Shown one piece after another: positions 16,372 through 26,332 of a DNA stretch of 64,000 nucleotides. How positions within the stretch are numbered: position 1 is the first letter of the stretch; every line of letters begins with the position of its first letter. The DNA is taken from NCBI GenBank assembly GCA_016208975.1, contig JACQXA010000004.1, positions 1,365,015-1,429,014 of the forward strand, read 5' to 3'. Made by a program: the position numbers and the translations under genes. This DNA is from Nitrospinota bacterium. Lineage in GTDB: Bacteria; Nitrospinota_A; UBA7883; JACRLM01. The notes beneath the pieces were generated by a model. It was not told the origin of the DNA, did not search any database, and saw only the letters and a list, made by a program, of their open reading frames with translations.

Positions 16372-19002
16372 GTGGAAGAGCTGGCCAGCCAGTATGAGCC
16401 CAAGGCGGTAGAGGAAAAGTGGTATAAAGCCTGGATAGACGCCAACGTGTTCGGCGCAAGCGACGTGTCGGACAAACCGCCGTTTTCCATCGTCATCCCG
16501 CCACCCAACGTCACCGGGGCGCTCCACATAGGCCACGCGCTCAACAACACCTTGCAGGACATCCTGACCCGCTACAAGCGGATGGACGGGTTCAACGCGC
16601 TGTGGATGCCAGGCACCGACCACGCCGGTATCGCCACCCAGAACGTGGTGGAGAAAAAGCTGGCCGCCGAGGGGATAAACCGCCAGGCGCTTGGCCGCGA
16701 AAAGTTCATAGAAAAAGTGTGGGAGTGGAAGGAGCAGAGTGGAGGAACCATAATAAACCAGCTAAAACGCCTTGGCGCCTCCTGCGACTGGAGCCGGGAG
16801 CGGTTCACCATGGACGAAGGGCTGTCCCGCGCCGTGCGGGAGGTTTTCGTGACCCTGTACGAAGAGGGGCTTATCTACCGGGGCGAATACATGATCAACT
16901 GGTGCCCCCGGTGCCACACGGCCCTGTCGGACCTGGAGGTGGAATACCACGAGCGGGACGGGCATCTGTGGCATATCCTTTACCCGCTGGAGGACGGCTC
17001 CGGCGGAGTCACCATCGCCACCACCCGGCCCGAGACCCTTCTGGGCGACACCGCCGTGGCTGTGCATCCAGAGGATGAACGGTACAAAGGCCTGGTGGGC
17101 AGGCATGTAAAACTGCCGTTGACCGGAAGGACCATACCCGTGATAGCCGACGAGTATGTGGACAGGGAGTTCGGCACCGGCGCGCTCAAAATAACCCCCG
17201 CCCATGACCCCAACGACTTCGTGGTGGGCAACCGGCATGGGCTCCAGCGGATAAAAGTAATCGCCGACGATGGCGCCATGAGCGAGCATGCCGGGGACAA
17301 TTTCAAGGGGCACGACCGCTTCCGCGCCCGCAAAATGGTGGTGGACATGCTCACCGAGCAGGGCCTGCTGGTGAAAGAGGAGCATCACCGGCACGCCGTG
17401 GGGCATTGCTACCGGTGCCACACGGTGATAGAGCCGAACCTGTCCAAGCAGTGGTTCGTGAAAATCGCTCCCCTGGCCGGACCGGCCATAAAGGCCGTGC
17501 AGGACGGGCGCGTGCAGTTTGTGCCCAAACACTGGGAGAACCTGTATTTCGACTGGATGAACAACATCCGCGACTGGTGCATCAGCCGCCAGATATGGTG
17601 GGGGCACCGCATACCCGCCTGGGCCTGCGGCGACTGCGGCGAGACCGTGGTGGCCCGGCAGGACCCGGACAAATGCCCCCAGTGCGGCGGCATGAAACTG
17701 ACCCAGGAAACTGACGTGCTGGACACTTGGTTCTCTTCGGCGCTATGGCCCTTCTCCACCCTTGGCTGGCCGGACAAGACCGAGGCGCTGAAAACATTCT
17801 ACCCCACCTCCACGCTTGTCACCTCGTTCGACATAATCTTCTTCTGGGTGGCGCGGATGATAATGATGGGGCTCAAGTTCGCCGGGGATGTCCCTTTCAG
17901 CAAGGTTTACATCCACGCCCTGGTGCGGGACGCCGAGGGGCAGAAAATGAGCAAATCAAAGGGCAACACCATAGACCCGCTGGAGGTGATGAGCCAGTAC
18001 GGCTCCGACGCAATGCGCATGACCCTCACGGCGCTGGCGGCCCAGGGGCGCGACATCAAGCTTTCCGAGAACCGCATCGAAGGTTACAGGAACTTCGCCA
18101 ACAAGTTGTGGAACGCCTCCCGCTTCGCGCTGATGAACCTCGCCGGGTTCGATTTTTCGAAGACAACCGTGGCGCGGGACGATCTGGAGCTGGCGGACCG
18201 GTGGATTCTCTCCCGCCTTCAGGACACCGTAACCGCCGCCCGGCAGGCGCTGGACGAATACCGGTTCAACGAAGCCGCCGGGGTTTTATACCAGTTCACC
18301 TGGGGAGAGTTCTGCGACTGGTACCTGGAGATAATAAAGCCCAGGCTCTATGGCAAGGAAACGGGAGGCGACGCGGCCCGGCATGTCCTGGTCCACACGC
18401 TGGACAACATATTGCGCCTGCTCCATCCCATCATGCCCTTCATAACCGAGGAGGTGTGGCAGAAAATAAAACCCGAGGGCGGTTTCCTGGCCCTGGCCCC
18501 GTTCCCCAAGGCCGATGAGCGTTATGTTGACCCCAAGGTGGAAAAGGACATGGAGGTTGTCATGGACGTTACCGTTGCCATCCGGAACATCCGGGCGGAA
18601 CTGGGCATAAAACCTTCACAGGGGCTTTCGGTTATGGCGCGGGTGAAAGAAAACCCCGCCACAAAAGAAATAGTGGCCCGGCAGGCGCCTTTCATCGGAA
18701 AGCTCTCCAACGCATCCATAAACCTGATGGGCGACGACGCCCCAAGGCCGCAGGAAAGCGGCGCGGGCGTGGCGGGCGACGTGGAGGTGTTCGTGGCCCT
18801 GGCCGGGCTGGTGGACATCGGCGAATGGCGCAAGAAGGCGGAAAAAGAGCTGGCCAAGGCCGAGAAAGAAATAGAGGTCTTCACGAAGAAACTGGCCAAC
18901 GATCAGTATGTGAAAAACGCTCCGCCGGAGGTGGTGGAGAAGGACCGCGAAAAACTGGAGGATTACAAAGCCCGCGCCGGGAAGCTGAAGATGTATCTTT
19001 AG
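16372..19002 (+). CDS. valS: Valyl-tRNA synthetase
   Basis: An 876-residue class Ia synthetase that charges tRNA-Val and edits mischarged threonine. Seen are IPPPNVTGALHIGHALNNT with the HIGH motif, the CP1 editing domain (TTRPETLLGDTAVAVHP, HDPNDFVVG), zinc-type cysteines (CGDCGETVV, CPQCGG), WFSSALWPFSTLGWP, the KMSKSKGN motif, an anticodon-binding domain, and a C-terminal coiled coil (KAEKELAKAEKEIEVFTKKL). All are in the expected order and length. The start is GTG, with a GGAG about 11 bases upstream. An intrinsic terminator follows directly. Confidence 0.97.
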   Translation: MEELASQYEPKAVEEKWYKAWIDANVFGASDVSDKPPFSIVIPPPNVTGALHIGHALNNTLQDILTRYKRMDGFNALWMPGTDHAGIATQNVVEKKLAAEGINRQALGREKFIEKVWEWKEQSGGTIINQLKRLGASCDWSRERFTMDEGLSRAVREVFVTLYEEGLIYRGEYMINWCPRCHTALSDLEVEYHERDGHLWHILYPLEDGSGGVTIATTRPETLLGDTAVAVHPEDERYKGLVGRHVKLPLTGRTIPVIADEYVDREFGTGALKITPAHDPNDFVVGNRHGLQRIKVIADDGAMSEHAGDNFKGHDRFRARKMVVDMLTEQGLLVKEEHHRHAVGHCYRCHTVIEPNLSKQWFVKIAPLAGPAIKAVQDGRVQFVPKHWENLYFDWMNNIRDWCISRQIWWGHRIPAWACGDCGETVVARQDPDKCPQCGGMKLTQETDVLDTWFSSALWPFSTLGWPDKTEALKTFYPTSTLVTSFDIIFFWVARMIMMGLKFAGDVPFSKVYIHALVRDAEGQKMSKSKGNTIDPLEVMSQYGSDAMRMTLTALAAQGRDIKLSENRIEGYRNFANKLWNASRFALMNLAGFDFSKTTVARDDLELADRWILSRLQDTVTAARQALDEYRFNEAAGVLYQFTWGEFCDWYLEIIKPRLYGKETGGDAARHVLVHTLDNILRLLHPIMPFITEEVWQKIKPEGGFLALAPFPKADERYVDPKVEKDMEVVMDVTVAIRNIRAELGIKPSQGLSVMARVKENPATKEIVARQAPFIGKLSNASINLMGDDAPRPQESGAGVAGDVEVFVALAGLVDIGEWRKKAEKELAKAEKEIEVFTKKLANDQYVKNAPPEVVEKDREKLEDYKARAGKLKMYL

Positions 19003-19027
19003 CCGGGCGCCGTAATCCGGCTTTTTT
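19001..19027 (+). terminator. Intrinsic terminator of valS
   Basis: AGCCGG at 19001-19006 pairs with CCGGCT at 19017-19022 and runs into six T residues. It overlaps the valS stop codon. Confidence 0.7.
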
Positions 19028-19258
19028 CATACCCATAGCGCGTTAAAACCCTTGCCAAGCGGCATGGCGGCATGATACCAATATAGGCTCTGTAAGACGT
19101 TACCGGCGATTGGTGGTGAATTTCCAAACTGCGTTTTGCCGCATTTTCCATGGCAAAGCGGGTTTACCGGCCCGGCCCATAAAGATAATAACCGGGCAGG
19201 GGCGGGCAGGAAAGGCAAGCTGATCGTTATCAAACATGCCCATGAGGTTTTTTCATAA

Positions 19259-19618
19259 ATGGTAATCGGCAAATTTGTCACCGACGACGGTGTAACCACA
19301 TTCAGGCTCAGCGGAAAACTTATCGCGGCCACGCTGGACAAGTTAAAAGCGGCTGTTGACGTGGTTTTGGAGGAGGAAGACTGCAAGGTTGTCCTCAACT
19401 TGAAGCAGGTGAACATTATGGACTCGGTGGCGGTGGGTTTTCTCATCAGCCGGTTCAAGACCGCCAAGAAGAAAAAAGGCTATTTGAAGTTTTGCGAGCT
19501 CCAGCCCGCCATCATGAAGCTTTTAAGCCTTGCCGACCTGGATAAGTGGCTCGAGATCTACGATGGGGAAGAGGACGCCATCAACTCCATCCGCTCCGAA
19601 TCCAAGACCAAGGCTTAA
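19259..19618 (+). CDS. STAS-domain anti-anti-sigma factor-like protein
   Basis: A 119-residue single STAS domain, the fold of SpoIIAA-type anti-sigma antagonists. It shows the GKLIAATLDKLKAAVDVVLEEEDCKVVLNLKQVNIMDSVAVGFLISRFKTAKKK pattern. The DS at the start of DSVAVG sits where the phosphorylated serine of the family lies; the usual DSSGLG is altered after it. No partner kinase or phosphatase adjoins it, so its regulon is unknown. The 256-base gap upstream holds the valS terminator and a TTTGCC/GGCAAA inverted repeat (19136-19158) but no clear promoter. Confidence 0.85.
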   Translation: MVIGKFVTDDGVTTFRLSGKLIAATLDKLKAAVDVVLEEEDCKVVLNLKQVNIMDSVAVGFLISRFKTAKKKKGYLKFCELQPAIMKLLSLADLDKWLEIYDGEEDAINSIRSESKTKA

Positions 19619-19641
19619 CCCGCCCCTTTTTCCGGCGGGTT
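19617..19641 (+). terminator. Hairpin overlapping stop of STAS gene
   Basis: AACCCGCC at 19617-19624 pairs with GGCGGGTT at 19634-19641. The stem is strong but no T-run follows, so termination is uncertain. Confidence 0.45.
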
Positions 19642-19709
19642 ATAAAAACCTCCGATTAGGCCTTGCATTTCCATAAAATCCATGTAAAAATCACAATTTA
19701 CTTTCGTTT

Positions 19710-19725
19710 GGCGCGTTAGCGCGCC
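19710..19725 (+). promoter_or_regulatory. Hairpin in rplU leader
   Basis: GGCGCG, loop TTAG, CGCGCC: a perfect 6-bp stem about 40 bases before the rplU start. Ribosomal protein operons often carry leader structures; whether this one binds L21 is unknown. Confidence 0.3.
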
Positions 19726-19763
19726 ATTACTGGTAAGTGGTGGATTTGGAGGGTTTAGTGGCG

Positions 19764-20072
19764 ATGTTCGCGGTGGTCAAGACCGGTGGCAAACAATACA
19801 GGGTTGCCCAGGGTGATATTATAGTGGTCGAAAAAATCGATGGCGACGTTGGGGCCACCGTGGAGCTTTCCGATGTGCTGATGCTTTCCGGCGACGCCGG
19901 GGTGCAGGTGGGCAAGCCCGTGGTGGATGGCAAGAAAGTGTCCGCCAGAATTGTCCGCCAGGACAAGGGCGAGAAGATAGTTATCATAAAACACCGCCGC
20001 AGGAAAGATTCTCGGCTGAAAAAAGGGCATCGCCAGCTGTTGACCACGCTGGAGATAGTCTCCATAAACTAG
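19764..20072 (+). CDS. rplU: 50S ribosomal protein L21
   Basis: A 102-residue L21, with MFAVVKTGGKQYRVAQGDIIVVEKI at the N-terminus and the C-terminal KHRRRKDSRLKKGHRQLLTTLEI that contacts 23S rRNA. I use ATG 19764 because family members begin M(F/Y)AVVxTGGKQY; a GTG nine codons earlier would add residues not seen in the family. GGAGG lies 11 bases upstream. It is followed by rpmA and obg in the common bacterial order. Confidence 0.96.
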   Translation: MFAVVKTGGKQYRVAQGDIIVVEKIDGDVGATVELSDVLMLSGDAGVQVGKPVVDGKKVSARIVRQDKGEKIVIIKHRRRKDSRLKKGHRQLLTTLEIVSIN

Positions 20073-20127
20073 CGCCGCCGGGCTGTCCGAAAGCGGCGGC
20101 CGGGTTTATTAAGGGAGTTAAAAGAGA

Positions 20128-20391
20128 ATGGCTCATAAAAAAGGACAAGGTTCTACCTCCAACGGGCGGGATTCCGCCGGGCGGCGCCTGGGCGTTAAAC
20201 GCTTCGAGGGCCAGGTGGTTAAAGCGGGCAACATTCTTGTCCGCCAGCGGGGCACCAAGTTTTTCGCCGGGGCCAACGCCGGCATTGGTGTGGACCATAC
20301 GATTTTCGCCAAGATGGACGGCGTGGTGAAATTCACCCAGGGCGGGCCGAAAAACCGCAGGTTCATCAACATATTGCCGGTAACGGCTTAA
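20128..20391 (+). CDS. rpmA: 50S ribosomal protein L27
   Basis: An 87-residue L27 that reaches the peptidyl-transferase centre with its N-terminal tail. It begins [29 protein letters not shown], the normal unprocessed N-terminus without the extra peptide removed by Prp in Firmicutes. GAGTTAAAAGAGA precedes the ATG. It follows rplU by 55 bases, and the strong terminator at 20422 follows its stop. Confidence 0.97.
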   Translation: MAHKKGQGSTSNGRDSAGRRLGVKRFEGQVVKAGNILVRQRGTKFFAGANAGIGVDHTIFAKMDGVVKFTQGGPKNRRFINILPVTA

Positions 20392-20405
20392 ACGGCGTCT
20401 TTTAG

Positions 20406-21509
<1,104 letters not shown>

Positions 21510-21595
21510 ACATGCAGTTGGCGCTTTGAATACCCTCGTCATCCGCACCGGGGCCTGTTCCGAATCCTTTTTTCTTAAATGCAATCTAATTTAGC

Positions 21596-21624
21596 TTGAC
21601 TAATCCCCCTCTTTTGTTTACAAA
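21596..21624 (+). promoter_or_regulatory. Candidate promoter of nuoFG
   Basis: TTGACT, a 17-base spacer and TACAAA, located 60-90 bases before nuoF. Spacing is ideal and the -35 matches 5 of 6. Confidence 0.5.
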
Positions 21625-21683
21625 TCGTAGTTCACGCTTCCCTTTGAGTGAAGCCTAAAAAGATGAAAAGGAGCGTCCTTTTT

Positions 21684-23498
21684 ATGCCCCAGAGTCTTTC
21701 GAAACCACGGATTTACATCGGCATGGGCACATGCGGGATCGCCGCTGGCGGTCATAACGTGTACTCCGCCGTGATGGATACCATAAGCGCGCAGAAGCTG
21801 GACGTGGATGTGGTGAAAACCGCCTGCGTAGGCATGTGTTTCGCCGAAGTTCTCATGGACATCCATGTGCCCGGCAGAAACCGTGTCATCTACCAGAAGG
21901 TCAAACCGGAAGATGTCGCCAAGATCATAGGCGACCATATAATCTCCGACAAGCCTGTGGTAAAGAAAGCCGCCGCCCAGTGGCCCGACGGCGGCAAGCC
22001 TTACGAGGGCGTGGCTAACTTTGCCGACCTGGACCTGAACAAGAAGCAGGTGCGGTTCATCCTGCAGAACTGCGGGGTTATAGACCCGGACAGTCTCGAG
22101 GAATACGAGCGGACCGGTGGCTATAAATCGCTTCGCAAGATCCTGGTGGAAGAAAAATGGACGCCTGAACAGGTCGTCAAATTCGTCACCGAATCCAAGT
22201 TGAGGGGCCGGGGCGGCGGCGGGTTCGACACCGGCTGGAAATGGCAGGAATGCGCCAAATACAAGGCCGACGAGAAGTTCATCCTGTGCAACGCCGACGA
22301 GGGAGACCCAGGCGCGTTCATGGACCGCGCCCTGTTGGAGGGCGATCCCCATTCGGTTATCGAAGGGATGATAATAGGCGGTTACGCCATTGGCGCCACC
22401 TTTGGCTACATATACTGCCGCGCGGAATACCCGCTGGCGGTGGCCCGGTTGAACCATTCGCTGGAAGCGGCCCGGAAGGCCGGTTACCTCGGCAAGAACA
22501 TCATGGGTACCGGTTACTCTCTGGACATAATGGTGAAAGAGGGCGCCGGAGCGTTCGTTTGCGGCGAGTCCACGGCGTTGCAGTACTCCATCGAAGGCAA
22601 ACGGGGGATGCCCAGGCCCCGGCCGCCCCAATCGGTGGAAGCGGGCCTTTGGGACAAACCCACGGTGTTGAACAACGTGGAAACCTTCGCAAACGTTTCC
22701 CGCATTGTGGGTTTGGGCCTGGAAGAATATCTGAAACTGGGCACCCAGAAAAGCGGCGGCACCAAGATATTCGCCCTTTCGGGCGCCATCAGGAACGCCG
22801 GGCTGATCGAAGTGCCAATCGGCATGACCCTGCGCGAAGTTATTTTCGACGTGGGCGGCGGCATACCTAAAAAGAAAAAGTTCAAGGCTGTGGCCATCGG
22901 CGGCCCGTCGGGCGGCTGTCTGCCCGAGTCATGCCTGGATTTGCCCATAGACTTCGAGACGCTGACCGAAGCTGGCGCCATGATGGGCTCCGGCTCCATG
23001 GTGGTGTGCGACGAGACCACCTGCATGGTGGAGCTGTCGCGGTTCTTCATGGAGTTCTGCGCGGACGAGTCTTGCGGCAAATGCACCCCCTGCCGGGTGG
23101 GCAACACCGTGCTTCTGCAAATGCTCACCAGGATAACCAAGGGCGAGGGCAGGATTGAAGACCTGGCCTTGATGGAAGAGTACGGCAAGTACATAATGAG
23201 CATGTCGCTTTGCGGGCTGGGCAAATCCTCCCCGGCGCCCATGCTGTCTTCCTTGCGCTATTACCTCGACGAGTTCAAGGCGCACATTGTAGATAAAACC
23301 TGCCCCACGGCCCAGTGCGTGGGTCTGCGCAAATACAAGGTGTCGCCCGAGCGTTGCACCAAGTGCGGCGCGTGCATAAAACCGTGCCCCACGGGGGCCA
23401 TGATGGGGGCGAGGAAAGAAACGCCGTTCCTCAACAAAGACCTCTGTATTCTCTGCGGCGTGTGTTACGAGAAATGCGCCTTTAACGCGATCTTGTAA
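21684..23498 (+). CDS. nuoF: NADH-quinone oxidoreductase subunit F with extra ferredoxin domains
   Basis: A 604-residue NADH-oxidising subunit. Order: N-terminal thioredoxin-like [2Fe-2S] segment (GMGTCGIAAGG then ACVGMC), the NADH/FMN core (RGRGGGGFDTGWKWQ; NADEGDPGAFMDR), the N3 [4Fe-4S] ligands (ESCGKCTPCR plus a later Cys in SLCGLG), then two C-terminal 4Fe-4S motifs (CTKCGACIKPCP, CILCGVCYEKC). The extra end domains resemble NuoF/HydB proteins of soluble or hydrogenase-type complexes. Only three cysteines of the N-terminal cluster are obvious. No separate nuoE exists nearby. ATG 21684 is chosen because AGGAG lies 10-11 bases upstream; a GTG at 21648 is less likely. Confidence 0.93.
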   Translation: MPQSLSKPRIYIGMGTCGIAAGGHNVYSAVMDTISAQKLDVDVVKTACVGMCFAEVLMDIHVPGRNRVIYQKVKPEDVAKIIGDHIISDKPVVKKAAAQWPDGGKPYEGVANFADLDLNKKQVRFILQNCGVIDPDSLEEYERTGGYKSLRKILVEEKWTPEQVVKFVTESKLRGRGGGGFDTGWKWQECAKYKADEKFILCNADEGDPGAFMDRALLEGDPHSVIEGMIIGGYAIGATFGYIYCRAEYPLAVARLNHSLEAARKAGYLGKNIMGTGYSLDIMVKEGAGAFVCGESTALQYSIEGKRGMPRPRPPQSVEAGLWDKPTVLNNVETFANVSRIVGLGLEEYLKLGTQKSGGTKIFALSGAIRNAGLIEVPIGMTLREVIFDVGGGIPKKKKFKAVAIGGPSGGCLPESCLDLPIDFETLTEAGAMMGSGSMVVCDETTCMVELSRFFMEFCADESCGKCTPCRVGNTVLLQMLTRITKGEGRIEDLALMEEYGKYIMSMSLCGLGKSSPAPMLSSLRYYLDEFKAHIVDKTCPTAQCVGLRKYKVSPERCTKCGACIKPCPTGAMMGARKETPFLNKDLCILCGVCYEKCAFNAIL

Positions 23499-23573
23499 GG
23501 GCGGGACATTTTCAAATTTTATGGTGGCCTTGCGGAAAGGCCGGGACGGCCGGATCCGGTTTTGCTTAGGTGA

Positions 23574-26156
23574 ATGAACGTGGCTGAAAATACGGTTACT
23601 CTTACGATAGACGGCGTGCCCGTCACGATAGAGAAAGGCAAGAAAATTTACGACGCCGCCTCCAAGGCGGGCGTTTACATACCCGGCCTGTGTTACGACC
23701 CCAAGCTTACAAGGTTCGGCGGTTGCCGCATGTGCATTGTGGACGTCACCAACAGCCGTGGCAGGACGGCCTCCAAATGGGCCTGTTGCGAGCCGGTGGC
23801 TGATGGCATCACCGTCACCACCGACAACGACAAGATTAGAAAACGCCGCCAGATGATGATGGAGTTCTTGCTGGCCTGGCACCCGCTGGACTGCCCCACC
23901 TGCAACAAGTCAGGCGAATGCGGCCTGCAGGACGCCACCGTTTACATTAACCAGAAACACGGCTCCCGCATACCCACCAAGCGGCGCGACGAGCCTCTGC
24001 TGATGGACAACCCTGTCATCGAGAAGGATTTCAACCGGTGCATCCTTTGCGGCAAATGCGTGATCATCTGCGACGAGATCCAGGGCAACCGCGCCATTGA
24101 TTTCCAGCGGCGCGGATTCTGGGCCGAGGTGGGCACGCCGTTCCGGATACCGCTGGAATGCGATTACTGCGGCCAGTGTCTGCACGTGTGCCCGGTGGGC
24201 TCGATACTCGACCATACGGAGCGGTTCCGGGGCCACAGCTGGGAATACAACCGCACACAAACCACCTGCCCCTATTGCGCGGTGGGTTGCTCCATATTCA
24301 TAAACGAGAAGTCCGGCAAGGTGATGAAGGTCACCTCCAGGGATGACGCGGGGATAAACAACGGCAACCTGTGCGCCCGGGGCCGGTTCGGCCACGAGGC
24401 GTTCCAGCCGGAAGACCGCATCCGCACGGCCCTCATAAAGCAGGGTAACAGGCTGGAGCCCGCCTCTTGGGAAGAGGCTTTAGACAGGGCCGCCGGAAAG
24501 CTCAAGGAGATAAAAGAGAAACACGGCGAGCAGGCAATAGCGGTCATAGGAGGGGAGAGCCTCTCCAATGAAGACGCCTACGCGTTGCAGAAAGTGTTCC
24601 GGGCCGGCCTGGGCGTTACTTCCATAGACAACATGGCCAACATGCGCAATCCCCTGCTCAACTCCGGGCTGTTCGAAGAGTTCGGCGCCAGCGCCCCCAT
24701 CGTGACTTACGACGCCATAAAATCCGCCGGGTCGTTCCTGTTCTTCGGTTGCGACGCGGAGAAGGAAAACCCGGTGATAGCCAACATGGTGCGCGTGGCC
24801 ATGAGGGACAACGGCACACCGCTGTATGTGGCCAACGCCAGGAACACCCTGTTCCTGCCCATCGAGGACGCCAGGATAGCAATGAATTACGGCGCCGAGG
24901 CCTCTGTGGTGTCCGGCCTTATCCGGGCCGCTGGCGAAGCCATGGCGGAGAAACCCGCGAACGCGGGGGATATCGCGAAAACCGCCACTATGGACGTTGA
25001 AGCCGCGGCCAAAGCCGCTGGCGTGGCGGTGGAAGACATCAAGAAAATAGCGGCGGGGCTGGCCAAGAACGGCGCTCCGCTGATTCTCATCGGCAACGAG
25101 ACCGTTACGAACCCGAAATCCGCCGAGATTGTAAAAGGCCTTTGTAACCTGGCGGCGCTGTTGGGCGGGAAAGCCCTTCTCTACAGGGAGTACTGCAACA
25201 GCCAAGGGGTGAACGACATGGGCGTGACCCCGTCGAACCTGCCGGGCTATTTAAAAGCCGATTCCGCCGAGGGCGCGGCCCATTACTCCAGCAAGTGGGG
25301 GGTGGAACTGGCCCCCGCGAAAGCGTCGGATGGGGACATTATCAAGCGGATACAATCAGGCGCGGTGAAAGCCGTGGTGCTGGCCGGGGTGGACATCATT
25401 ACCCAGTATCCGGGCGGCGCGTCCATAAAGAAGGCTTTGGAGGGCATGGAGCTGGTGGTTGTGACCAGCCAGTTCGTCAACGAGACGGTCCTTTCCGCCA
25501 ATGTGGTTCTGCCCAGCGCCTCGGCGGTGGAGCGGGACGGCACATACACAAACAACGAAGGCCGGGTCCAGCTGGTACGGAAGGCCGTGGAGCCTGCGGG
25601 CAGGGCCAAGCCGGAGTGGGAGATATTCAGGGAAATAGGCGCCAGGCTTGGGCTCGCAGTGAAACACAAAGAGACCCGGGACGTGACGGACGAGATCATC
25701 GCGTCGGTGCCCGGTTACGAGGGGATGACCACTCTAAAACTTAGCGAAGGCGAAGCGGTGGTCTCTTACCCCAAAGACGGGAAGACGGCCCCGTTCCAGT
25801 TCAACGCCGGGCCTTTCAATGCATCGGCGGCCGGGTTCACCCATGTGGTGATAACGGGCAACTCGCTTTACCACCTGGGTTCGCTGTCCAGACACTCCAA
25901 AACGCTGAACGAGATAGAGTCCCGCGCCACAGTGGAGATGGGCTTAAGCGACGCGCAGGCCCTCAAGCTGGAAGATGGCGAGGAAGCGCTGGTGGAATCG
26001 GCCAACGGCTCCATCCGGGCCAAGGTCAAGATTACGCCCAGGTCGAAAAGCGGCGTGGTTTTCGTAACGAAGAATTTCGAGAACGCCCCGGCTATGAGCC
26101 TTTTGGCCCAGGTGGGTGAACCTGTGATGGCGCGCATAGTTAAAGCGCATGCGTAA
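23574..26156 (+). CDS. nuoG: NADH-quinone oxidoreductase subunit G (molybdopterin-family)
   Basis: An 860-residue electron-carrying subunit. Iron-sulfur motifs in order: [2Fe-2S] (CYDPKLTRFGGCRMC...C), the His/Cys-ligated cluster (HPLDCPTCNKSGECGLQD), two 4Fe-4S sites (CILCGKCVIIC, CDYCGQCLHVCPVG), and an N7-type site (CPYCAVGCSI...CARGRFG). The rest is a formate-dehydrogenase-like molybdopterin fold (residues about 235-750) ending in a molydopterin-binding beta domain. In complex I this fold is structural. It sits in one unit with nuoF; a weak terminator and a new promoter follow before nuoA. A formate dehydrogenase subunit was considered, but the nuo context decides. Confidence 0.93.
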   Translation: MNVAENTVTLTIDGVPVTIEKGKKIYDAASKAGVYIPGLCYDPKLTRFGGCRMCIVDVTNSRGRTASKWACCEPVADGITVTTDNDKIRKRRQMMMEFLLAWHPLDCPTCNKSGECGLQDATVYINQKHGSRIPTKRRDEPLLMDNPVIEKDFNRCILCGKCVIICDEIQGNRAIDFQRRGFWAEVGTPFRIPLECDYCGQCLHVCPVGSILDHTERFRGHSWEYNRTQTTCPYCAVGCSIFINEKSGKVMKVTSRDDAGINNGNLCARGRFGHEAFQPEDRIRTALIKQGNRLEPASWEEALDRAAGKLKEIKEKHGEQAIAVIGGESLSNEDAYALQKVFRAGLGVTSIDNMANMRNPLLNSGLFEEFGASAPIVTYDAIKSAGSFLFFGCDAEKENPVIANMVRVAMRDNGTPLYVANARNTLFLPIEDARIAMNYGAEASVVSGLIRAAGEAMAEKPANAGDIAKTATMDVEAAAKAAGVAVEDIKKIAAGLAKNGAPLILIGNETVTNPKSAEIVKGLCNLAALLGGKALLYREYCNSQGVNDMGVTPSNLPGYLKADSAEGAAHYSSKWGVELAPAKASDGDIIKRIQSGAVKAVVLAGVDIITQYPGGASIKKALEGMELVVVTSQFVNETVLSANVVLPSASAVERDGTYTNNEGRVQLVRKAVEPAGRAKPEWEIFREIGARLGLAVKHKETRDVTDEIIASVPGYEGMTTLKLSEGEAVVSYPKDGKTAPFQFNAGPFNASAAGFTHVVITGNSLYHLGSLSRHSKTLNEIESRATVEMGLSDAQALKLEDGEEALVESANGSIRAKVKITPRSKSGVVFVTKNFENAPAMSLLAQVGEPVMARIVKAHA

Positions 26157-26175
26157 CGGATAAATAAAGCTGTAC

Positions 26176-26200
26176 AAACCGGCCTGTTGCGGCGGTTTTT
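26176..26200 (+). terminator. Weak terminator after nuoG
   Basis: AAACCG (26176-26181) pairs with CGGTTT (26193-26198), with inner CC/GG pairing, followed by T residues to 26200. It lies just after the nuoG stop and just before the nuoA promoter. Confidence 0.4.
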
Positions 26201-26203
26201 GAA

Positions 26204-26232
26204 TTGACATGAGTTATAGCAAAGGATAGACT
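26204..26232 (+). promoter_or_regulatory. Candidate sigma-70 promoter of nuoA-N
   Basis: A perfect TTGACA at 26204-26209, 17-base spacer, and TAGACT at 26227-26232. This is the best-matching promoter seen in the window. It gives a leader of about 90 bases before nuoA. Confidence 0.55.
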
Positions 26233-26304
26233 TTGCCAGCCCGCGTAAGGCTGGTAAAGCCTGATACAGAAAAATCCTTTGCAAACCCCGGGGGGATCCC
26301 CCGG
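26219..26304 (+). promoter_or_regulatory. Structured leader upstream of nuoA
   Basis: Several perfect inverted repeats are nested here. GCAAAGGAT (26219-26227) pairs with ATCCTTTGC (26274-26282), CCAGCC (26236-26241) pairs with GGCTGG (26249-26254), and CCGGGGG (26288-26294) pairs with CCCCCGG (26298-26304). GCAAAG also pairs locally with CTTTGC (26231-26236). The first stem overlaps the -10 box, so it exists in RNA only when transcription reads through from nuoFG. It could instead be a DNA operator. Confidence 0.4.
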
Positions 26305-26332
26305 CTTGATGTGAATTAGGGGAGCGCCTTTA

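Noticed and set aside
21684-26156. NuoF and NuoG as subunits of an electron-bifurcating hydrogenase or formate dehydrogenase
   Set aside because: No catalytic hydrogenase or NuoE/HydC gene adjoins, and a complete nuoA-N set follows on the same strand. The domain similarity is recorded as a finding only.
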